The notes under the pieces are model-generated. The model ran no database searches and had not been told where the DNA came from. It saw only the letters and a program-made list of their open reading frames with translations. Below are positions 58,716 through 64,000 of a stretch of 64,000 nt of DNA, piece after piece (position 1 is the first letter of the stretch; each line of letters begins with the position of its first letter). A program made the position numbers and the translations under genes. The stretch comes from JAIBAC01 sp046331095 (lineage in GTDB: Bacteria > Actinomycetota > Acidimicrobiia > UBA2766): contig JAXLRM010000004.1 in the NCBI GenBank assembly GCA_046331095.1, positions 1,240,001 to 1,304,000 of the forward strand. Reading direction: 5' to 3'.

Positions 58716-59720
58716 TCAGCCGCCCGGTCTCTTCGGGGTCGCACGACCCCACTTGAAGTCCCGGATGAAGGCGCGCCGGCCGAACTCGACCGAGCCGATC
58801 TCCTCGACGGCGAAGCGCGCCCGCTCCAGGGCGGCGATCGTGTCGGGGTTGGCGCGGCACCCCCCCGACAGCCATCGCCATCCCGGGTTGAGGCTGTCCT
58901 GGAGCGTCCCCCACTTCGGCCGCTTCGAGCGCACGTGTTCGGCGAAGACGAGCGTGCCGCCGGGGCGCAGCACCCGCCGGATCTCGCCGAGAGTGGCGTC
59001 GACGTCGTTCATGGAGCACAGCGCCAGCGTCGAGACGACCGCGGAGTACTCGCTGTCGCCGTGAGGGAGGCGTTCCGCGGAGCCCATGTAGAGCTCCGCG
59101 TGCGCCGGCATGCGGGGGCGGAGCCTCGCGGCCATGTGGGGGTCGACCTCCACGAGGTCGATGTGGGTCACCGAGTCGGGGTAGTGCGCGAGGTTCGCCC
59201 CGGTGCCGGCACCGATCTCGAGCACCGGCCCCTGCAGGGGGGACAGCAGTTGGGTGCGGACACCGCTCATGAGGGCATCTTCGAGCTTGGCCGTGAAGCG
59301 GTCGTACGCCGCGGCGTTGAACCTGGCTCGTATGCGTCCCGCCTGCTGGTCGCCGTGGCGGCGTGTCGAAGCGGCCGCGGCGTCGAGGGGGAATCCCTCG
59401 CTGCGCCACCTGTCCGTGCCCCCGGCGAGTTGGCCGGCGTCGAATCCCCTGGCGCGGAGCATGTGCACGGCGGGGATCGACCTGTGCGCGGTCTTGCAGA
59501 TGGCGACGACCGGGCGGCGCGGGTCGAGGTCGAGTCGGTCCAGGTTCCAGCGCAGTGCCTGGATCGGGCTCGACACCGATCCTCCGATGTGGCCCCGGCG
59601 GTGCTCGAGCTTCGTTCTCACGTCGACGAGTTGGGGGCTCTCGGCGTTGTCGAGGGCCCGGTGGAGCTCTGCCGGGGTGATCTCGGGAATGCCGTCGGTT
59701 TCCGTGAACGTCGGGCTCAT
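58716..59720 (-). CDS. Rhodanese-methyltransferase fusion protein
   Basis: 334 residues from ATG 59720 (GGAGAAGG upstream); an earlier in-frame ATG at 59786 is less likely. Residues 10-110 are a rhodanese domain (SPQLVDVRTKLEHRRGHIGG; active-site loop CKTAHRS). Residues 130-330 are a class I SAM methyltransferase (VLEIGAGTGANLAHYP, VEVDPHMAARLRPRM, RVLRPGGTLVFAEHVRS). Rhodaneses carry sulfur as cysteine persulfide. The fusion suggests methylation of a sulfur-containing or thiol product; this is inference. Confidence 0.88.
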   Translation of the reverse strand: MSPTFTETDGIPEITPAELHRALDNAESPQLVDVRTKLEHRRGHIGGSVSSPIQALRWNLDRLDLDPRRPVVAICKTAHRSIPAVHMLRARGFDAGQLAGGTDRWRSEGFPLDAAAASTRRHGDQQAGRIRARFNAAAYDRFTAKLEDALMSGVRTQLLSPLQGPVLEIGAGTGANLAHYPDSVTHIDLVEVDPHMAARLRPRMPAHAELYMGSAERLPHGDSEYSAVVSTLALCSMNDVDATLGEIRRVLRPGGTLVFAEHVRSKRPKWGTLQDSLNPGWRWLSGGCRANPDTIAALERARFAVEEIGSVEFGRRAFIRDFKWGRATPKRPGG

Positions 59721-59823
59721 GGCTTGCGGCCCTTCTCCGGCAGCCGTCGCGGCGACGCCTCTTCTCTGGAGGCCTCGCTCATCCATGACGCTACCCGGTC
59801 TCGGTCGGACACCACCTCGGGTC

Positions 59824-60588
59824 TCAGGTGTCCTGTTCGGTGGGGCGGATGAGGATCTCGTTGACGGCGACGTTGCGTGGGCGGGTGACGACGTAGGCGA
59901 TCGCGTCCGCTATGTCCTCGGCGCCGAGGCGTTCGACACCCGCGAAGCGCTGGAATGACGCGGCACGCACCTCGGGGCGGACGTGGGTGCCCAACTCGGT
60001 GAGGGTGGCACCGGGTTCGACGAGGGACACGCGGACGTGGCGCTTGGCCACCTCTTGGCGCAGCGATTCGCTGACCGCGCCGACACCGTGCTTGGTGAGG
60101 TTGTAGACGCCGGATCCGGAGCGGGCGACCCGTCCCGCGACGGAGCTGACGTTGACGACGTCGGCGACGTGCCGGGGTCCGGTCTCGGCTGCGGCGACGA
60201 GGTGCGCCAGCGCGGCGTGGGTGCACGCGAGGAGGCCGCGGACGTTGAGGTCGATCATCCGGTCCCACTCGTCGAACGGCGCGTCGACGATCGGCCCGAG
60301 CAGCATGACGCCGGCGTTGTTGACGAGCGTGTCGAGGCGGCCGAACCGGTCGACCGTGGTCGCGACGAGCGCTTCGGCCTGGGCGCGGTCGGTGATGTCG
60401 CATTCGACGGCGAACGCCGCGCCGCCGCCGGCCTCGATCTCGCGGACGAGGTCGTCGAGGCGGTCCTTGCGCCGGGCAGCAGCCACGACCGTGGCGCCGT
60501 TGCGGGCGAGTGCCCCGGCGGTGGCGTGGCCGATGCCGCTGCTGGCGCCGGTGACGATGGCGACGGTCCCGTCGAGCCGGTCGGTCAT
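59824..60588 (-). CDS. SDR-family oxidoreductase
   Basis: 254 residues from ATG 60588, with GGAGAAG before it. Classical SDR motifs: VTGASSGIGHATAGALA (TGxxxGxG), ARRKDRLDDL, the NNAG motif in LVNNAGVMLLG, a catalytic Ser in VVNVSSVAGRVARSG and YNLTK (YxxxK). NADP preference is suggested by Arg after beta-2. The substrate is unknown. It stands alone between the rhodanese fusion and the divergent SUI1-like gene. Confidence 0.93.
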   Translation of the reverse strand: MTDRLDGTVAIVTGASSGIGHATAGALARNGATVVAAARRKDRLDDLVREIEAGGGAAFAVECDITDRAQAEALVATTVDRFGRLDTLVNNAGVMLLGPIVDAPFDEWDRMIDLNVRGLLACTHAALAHLVAAAETGPRHVADVVNVSSVAGRVARSGSGVYNLTKHGVGAVSESLRQEVAKRHVRVSLVEPGATLTELGTHVRPEVRAASFQRFAGVERLGAEDIADAIAYVVTRPRNVAVNEILIRPTEQDT

Positions 60589-60659
60589 GTCTTCTCCTTC
60601 GCGTCGGTGGGCCTCGGTGTGTGCGGCGGGACCCGGCCTCCTTCTACACCCGGTGGCGG

Positions 60660-60665
60660 TACGAT
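60660..60665 (+). promoter_or_regulatory. -10 box TACGAT, 7 nt before GTG 60673
   Basis: TACGAT, seven bases, GTG; no Shine-Dalgarno. This fixes the start of the SUI1-like gene. Confidence 0.55.
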
Positions 60666-60672
60666 CGGTCCC

Positions 60673-60999
60673 GTGTCGGACGCGAAGCTGGTCTATTCCA
60701 CCGACGGTGGCGATCAACGGCCACGTGGGCGTTCGCGTGTGCCTGCGCCGGCCTCCCAGGATCCGGGCGACGGGACGGTCCGCGTCTTCCGCGAGAAGAG
60801 CGGGCGCCGGGGCAAGACCGTCACGGTGGTGCGCGGGCTCACGGGTGACCTCGATGCGGTGGCGGGCGAGCTCAAGCGAACCTGCGGCACCGGGGGTTCG
60901 GTGAAGAACGGCGCCGTCGAGATCCAGGGCGACCAGCGCGACAAGGTGCTGTCCTGGCTCCAGGCCTCCGGGTACCGGGCGAAGGCCGCCGGCGGCTGA
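60673..60999 (+). CDS. SUI1/YciH-type translation factor-like protein
   Basis: 108 residues from GTG 60673. The eIF1/SUI1 fold is visible in RVFREKSGRRGKTVTVVRGL, VAGELKRTCGTGGSVKNGAV and IQGDQRDKVLSWLQASGYRA. Bacterial YciH/SUI1 proteins bind the small ribosomal subunit and influence start-codon selection, especially on leaderless or non-canonical mRNAs. That is notable here because many genes in the window look leaderless. It is monocistronic. Confidence 0.9.
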   Translation: MSDAKLVYSTDGGDQRPRGRSRVPAPASQDPGDGTVRVFREKSGRRGKTVTVVRGLTGDLDAVAGELKRTCGTGGSVKNGAVEIQGDQRDKVLSWLQASGYRAKAAGG

Positions 61000-61147
61000 C
61001 GGGGTTCCCCCCGAGGGCGCCCGCGGGCTCGCCTCCCGAGCGCACCGGCCGCCGGGCGCCGGTCTTCACGGCATGCCGGTGCTCATCGCCAAGACGCCGA
61101 GGATCCGCGCCAACACCGCCACCCCGATTGGGAACCATTCCCGAAGA

Positions 61148-61163
61148 CGTTTCCGCTGAAACG
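61148..61163. promoter_or_regulatory. parS-like palindrome (imperfect)
   Basis: CGTTTCCGCTGAAACG, symmetric at 14 of 16 positions and one base different from the perfect site at 13837-13852. It lies in the 180-bp gap between the SUI1-like gene and the convergent vapC. Confidence 0.35.
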
Positions 61164-61180
61164 CCTCAACGCGCGCCCGG

Positions 61181-61612
61181 CTACAGAACCGTCAGGTTGG
61201 CGTCGCTGGCCCGCGGGACGGCGGACAGAGCGATCGCACGGTCAAATGTGACGAAGCGACCGGCGTTCACGGTGGCAAGGGCGAGAAGGTACGCGTCGGT
61301 CACCTGTCGGGGACCGTGGATACGAGTTGGGTCCACGAGGTCGGAGTCGAGCACGCTGATCTCGCACGGCCAGTACTCGTGCGCGGGTCCTGCGCACGCT
61401 TCCGCCAGCAGCTCCATCGCCAGGGCTGGAGTCACCGGGCTCGGGTACCGCGGTTGGCTGATGATCCGGACGAAGCCGTTCTGGGTGATCGCACACGAGG
61501 CCCATCCTGATGCGATCTCGCCGTCGACCCAGCGGCGAGCCCGATCGTGGTCGACGTGATCAGCGTCGAAGAGGGCCAGGAGCACGTTGACATCGAGCAG
61601 TGCCCGACTCAC
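61181..61612 (-). CDS. vapC: VapC-type PIN-domain toxin
   Basis: 143 residues from ATG 61612, overlapping the antitoxin stop (ATGA). The PIN motifs are MSRALLDVNVLLALFDADH, ITQNGFVRIISQPRYP (the form of VapC that has Asn/Arg here), VTDAYLLALATVNAGRFVTF and FDRAIALS. Intact, standard length. It ends 180 bp from the SUI1-like gene. Confidence 0.9.
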   Translation of the reverse strand: MSRALLDVNVLLALFDADHVDHDRARRWVDGEIASGWASCAITQNGFVRIISQPRYPSPVTPALAMELLAEACAGPAHEYWPCEISVLDSDLVDPTRIHGPRQVTDAYLLALATVNAGRFVTFDRAIALSAVPRASDANLTVL

Positions 61613-61851
61613 TCGGGCTCCTGCTCACGGAGGTCGTCGATCAGCGCGTTCGAGACAGCGGGACCCCGGTGCGGAAGTGGCCGGAAGCCGTGGAACGACG
61701 CCGTCGTGTCGTGGTCGGCTCGACTCTGCTGTCCGGTCAGCGCGCTGCGGGCGAGCTCCGACAGCACCTCGCCGGCGGTCCGCTTCTCCCTTCGGGCGCG
61801 CTCTTTGACAGCCATGAGGACGTCGTCGTCGATGGTTACGGTGGTGCGCAC
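61609..61851 (-). CDS. vapB: VapB-type antitoxin
   Basis: 80 residues from GTG 61851 (MRTTVTIDDDVLMAVKERAR), RHH at the N-terminus, TAGEVLSELARSAL in the second helix, and a C-terminal toxin-binding tail. Coupled to vapC. Upstream TATTAG (61862-61867) lies within TGATG-N6-CATCA, a likely operator. The RNA leader would be only a few bases. Confidence 0.88.
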   Translation of the reverse strand: MRTTVTIDDDVLMAVKERARREKRTAGEVLSELARSALTGQQSRADHDTTASFHGFRPLPHRGPAVSNALIDDLREQEPE

Positions 61852-61856
61852 GCACT

Positions 61857-61872
61857 TGATGCTAATACATCA
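61857..61872 (-). promoter_or_regulatory. Operator/promoter of the 61.6-kb vapBC pair
   Basis: On the minus strand TGATG and CATCA form a 5-bp inverted repeat around TATTAG, a -10-like box. The antitoxin GTG follows 10 nt after TATTAG. Confidence 0.45.
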
Positions 61873-61909
61873 TCGGGCGGCGAGGTATCGCCGCCCTCGG
61901 CGCTGGTGC

Positions 61910-63511
61910 TCAGGACCCGTGCCTGATCATGTCGGCGCACTTCTCGCCGATCATGATCACGGCTGCGTGGATGTTGTTGCTCGTCACCTGAGGCATCACC
62001 GACGCATCGGCGATCCGCAGCCCGGCGACGCCACGAACCCTCAGCTGCGCGTCTACGACGGCCATCGGGTCGGTCTCGGGGCCCATCTTGGCGGTGCCGC
62101 ACACGTGGTACTCGGTGTCGGCGTGGTCGCGGAGGGTCTCCTCGATCTGGGCGGGGTCGTCGCGGTCGTAGTGGATCAGCATCTCGCCGCGGTAGGGATC
62201 GAACGCTGCGTTGCCCATGATGTCCAGCGCGACCTGGGTCCCCTTGACCAGGGTCTCCATGTCGTAGGGATGGCTGAAGTAGCGGGGATCGATCAGGGGC
62301 GCGACACGCGTGTCGGCACTGGCGAGGCGCACCTCGCCCACGCTCTTGGGCCGGGCGAGCAGCAGGTGGGCCGAGTAGCCGTGGCCGAGGTGGAGCTTGC
62401 GGCCGTGGTCGTCGCCGATTCCGACGATGAGCTCCATCTCCATGTCCGACACCTCGACGTCGGGACTGCTGCGGTAGTAGACGCCCGACTCGGCCGCGCA
62501 ACTCGTGATCAATCCGCTGCGGTGCCGGCGCCACTCCCAGATCCCCCTAAGCAGCCGTGCCACGCCCCTCGGGGAGATTCCGACGGTGTCGTCGTCGATC
62601 CTGGCTCGGTAGATGAGCAGCGCCGAGATGTGGTCCTGGAGGTTCTGGCCGACGCCTGCCACGTCGAGGACCGGCGGGATGGCGAGCTCCTGGAGGTGCT
62701 GGCCCGGGCCGATCCCCGATGCCATCAGGATCTGGGGCGTGCCGAAAGCGCCGGCCGACATCACCACCTCGCGGCGGGCCCCCACGGTCCGGGTCTGGCC
62801 GTCACGGTGGTACTCGACGCCGGTCGCGCGGCGCCCGTCGAAGGTGGCCCTGGTGATGTGCGCGCCGGTCCGAACGTCCAGGTTCGGCCGGTCCAGGTTC
62901 GGATGGATGAACGCTGCCGCGACGCTGTGGCGCTCACCGTCGCGCTGGGTGACCTGGACGTGGTAGCAGCCGTGGTGCTCGGCGCCGTTGAGATCGGGGT
63001 TGAACGGGATCCCCTGGGCCTGGCACGCCTGCAGGAACACCTCGTTGAGCGGGCTCGGGCTGCGCAGGTCGGTCACCTGCAGCGGACCGTCGACGCCGTG
63101 GAAGGGGGAATCACGGTGGATCGCGTTCGCCTCGGACTTCTTGAAGAAGGGAAGCACGTCGTCGAAGCCCCATCCGGGGTTGCCCAGCGCCTCCCAGTTG
63201 TCGTAGTCGGAGCGATGACCACGGGCGTAGATCATGGCGTTGATGACGCTGGAGCCGCCGAGCGCCTTGCCCCGCGGCTGGAAGCCACGTCGCCCGTCGA
63301 ACCCCGCCTGGGGCACCGTCTGGTAGTTCCAGCTGTTGATTCCCCGCGGCATCGCGATCGTGAAGCCGAGGGGGGCGCGGATCAGGGCGCCACGTCCCTC
63401 GCCGCCGGCTTCGAGCAGGCAGACCGTGACGGTCGGGTCCTCGCTCAGGCGGCTCGCCACGACACAGCCGGCGGACCCACCGCCGGCGACCACGTAGTCG
63501 AACTCCTCCAC
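61910..63511 (-). CDS. GMC-family FAD oxidoreductase (choline dehydrogenase-like)
   Basis: 533 residues from GTG 63511. The FAD-binding motif FDYVVAGGGSAGCVVASRLS is at the N-terminus; GMC signatures are RGKALGGSSVINAMIYARGH and SAGAFGTPQILMASGIGP. The C-terminus has VCGTAKMGPETDPMAVVDAQ and LRIADASVMPQVTSNNIHAA, including the catalytic His/Asn area. Such enzymes oxidise alcohols. No betaine genes are adjacent, so the substrate is open. TAGCGT precedes the start by 7 nt. Confidence 0.93.
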   Translation of the reverse strand: MEEFDYVVAGGGSAGCVVASRLSEDPTVTVCLLEAGGEGRGALIRAPLGFTIAMPRGINSWNYQTVPQAGFDGRRGFQPRGKALGGSSVINAMIYARGHRSDYDNWEALGNPGWGFDDVLPFFKKSEANAIHRDSPFHGVDGPLQVTDLRSPSPLNEVFLQACQAQGIPFNPDLNGAEHHGCYHVQVTQRDGERHSVAAAFIHPNLDRPNLDVRTGAHITRATFDGRRATGVEYHRDGQTRTVGARREVVMSAGAFGTPQILMASGIGPGQHLQELAIPPVLDVAGVGQNLQDHISALLIYRARIDDDTVGISPRGVARLLRGIWEWRRHRSGLITSCAAESGVYYRSSPDVEVSDMEMELIVGIGDDHGRKLHLGHGYSAHLLLARPKSVGEVRLASADTRVAPLIDPRYFSHPYDMETLVKGTQVALDIMGNAAFDPYRGEMLIHYDRDDPAQIEETLRDHADTEYHVCGTAKMGPETDPMAVVDAQLRVRGVAGLRIADASVMPQVTSNNIHAAVIMIGEKCADMIRHGS

Positions 63512-63518
63512 CGCGCAG

Positions 63519-63524
63519 ACGCTA
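63519..63524 (-). promoter_or_regulatory. -10 box TAGCGT, 7 nt before GTG 63511
   Basis: Same hexamer and spacing as in front of drmA. A leaderless-type promoter. Confidence 0.5.
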
Positions 63525-63575
63525 CAGCGTGGCCGGCTACCCGGTCGTCACCACGGCGTGGTTGACTCGGCGGCC

Positions 63576-64000
63576 ATGCCCGAAGGTCATGTCACGCACC
63601 GTCTCGCAGCCGAGATCGAGCGGCGTTTCGCACGCCGTGTCGTGCACGCCACCAGTCCCCAGGGCCGCTTCCGCCAAGGCGCCGCGATGGTCGACGGGCA
63701 CAAGCTGGTCGGCGCCGACGCGACGGGCAAGCACCTCTTCGTCCGCTTCCCCCACGCCCGATGGATCCACGTACACCTGGGCATCTACGGCAGGTTCACG
63801 TTCGGGGACGCTCCCGAACCCGACGAAGTCGGCCAGATCCGCCTCCGGTTGGTGAACCGCACGTCGTGGGCGGACCTGCGGGGAGCGTCACGTTGCGAGC
63901 TCGTCGACCTCGACGGCAAGGACAGCATCGAATCCCGCCTGGGCGACGACCCGCTCCGCCCGGGCGCGACGGGCCAGCGGGCCTGGGCGCGCATCCACAA
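63576..64000 (+). CDS. Fpg/Nei-family DNA glycosylase, 3' partial
   Basis: The open frame from ATG 63576 runs off the window (141 codons seen). MPEGHVTHRLAAEIERRFAR gives the catalytic Pro2-Glu3 of the Fpg/Nei family; the lysine in DGKDSIESRLGDDPLRPG-type sequence and FRQGAAMVDGHKLVGADATG, HLFVRFPH and WIHVHLGIYGRF continue the fold. It excises oxidised bases and nicks the abasic site. The H2TH and zinc-finger parts lie beyond the window. Confidence 0.9.
   Translation, partial: MPEGHVTHRLAAEIERRFARRVVHATSPQGRFRQGAAMVDGHKLVGADATGKHLFVRFPHARWIHVHLGIYGRFTFGDAPEPDEVGQIRLRLVNRTSWADLRGASRCELVDLDGKDSIESRLGDDPLRPGATGQRAWARIH

Noticed and set aside
1..64000. tRNA or rRNA genes, integrase or prophage genes
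   Set aside because: None were seen by eye: no T-loop-like sequence in a cloverleaf context, no integrase, no structural phage genes. A covariance-model scan would be needed to exclude tRNAs fully.

Overview
The window is a chromosomal segment of a high-G+C (roughly 70%) actinobacterium. Evidence is the strong C/G third-position bias, frequent GTG/TTG starts, a DUF222/13E12-type HNH gene under an actinobacterial SOS box, MNT, vapBC and PemK modules typical of the phylum, and many genes that appear leaderless (TANNNT box 6-7 nt before the start codon). An Acidimicrobiia-type host is my inference; no rRNA or tRNA gene is visible to confirm it.

Layout. 0-3.4 kb: a BNR-repeat protein (partial), a MoaD-like sulfur carrier, a DUF1778/GNAT toxin-antitoxin (TA) pair and two vapBC pairs. 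3.4-5.8 kb: a graveyard of broken TA genes (vapBC, FitA-like/PIN, mazEF) and a frameshifted Fic gene. 5.9-27.2 kb: a class 1 DISARM anti-phage locus in the order drmD (heavily frameshifted), drmMI (adenine methylase), an 8.2-kb intervening block, drmA (helicase), drmB (DUF1998), drmC (PLD nuclease, one frameshift). The intervening block carries a lipoprotein coupled to drmMI, a NADAR-PIN fusion, an SOS-controlled HNH gene, a DUF433/DUF5615 pair, a zinc-ribbon coiled-coil gene, a DndB-like DGQHR protein with a small DGRHR partner, and a mazEF pair.

27.4-37.8 kb is one gene for a 3477-residue RHS-repeat surface protein with von Willebrand A, cadherin/Ig-like, NHL and lectin-like domains. 37.9-38.3 kb holds an ISL3-type transposase remnant. 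38.5-45.0 kb encodes an AddB/AddA-like helicase-nuclease pair, followed by an ImmA/IrrE protease with a truncated DUF4411 toxin and an ATP-dependent DNA ligase. 48.2-52.6 kb is a leftward metabolic operon (FAD-linked oxidase, TPP enzyme, GroES-like protein, then L,D-transpeptidase). Two arrays of a 72-bp palindromic repeat flank this operon. 52.9-64 kb is mostly housekeeping or catabolic: GH3 glycosidase, CoA-transferase with a TetR-type operator, pirin, a TIGR03086 protein, a broken MNT/HEPN module, a TMEM175 fragment, a rhodanese-methyltransferase fusion, an SDR, an SUI1-like factor, vapBC, a GMC oxidoreductase and the start of an Fpg/Nei DNA glycosylase.

Overall this is a defence island. 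DISARM, an orphan DndB-like protein, AddAB-like recombination enzymes and about ten TA modules surround a polymorphic surface protein. Many frameshifts are concentrated in 3.4-8.4 kb. They look like indels without nonsense substitutions, so local assembly error and recent decay both remain possible.
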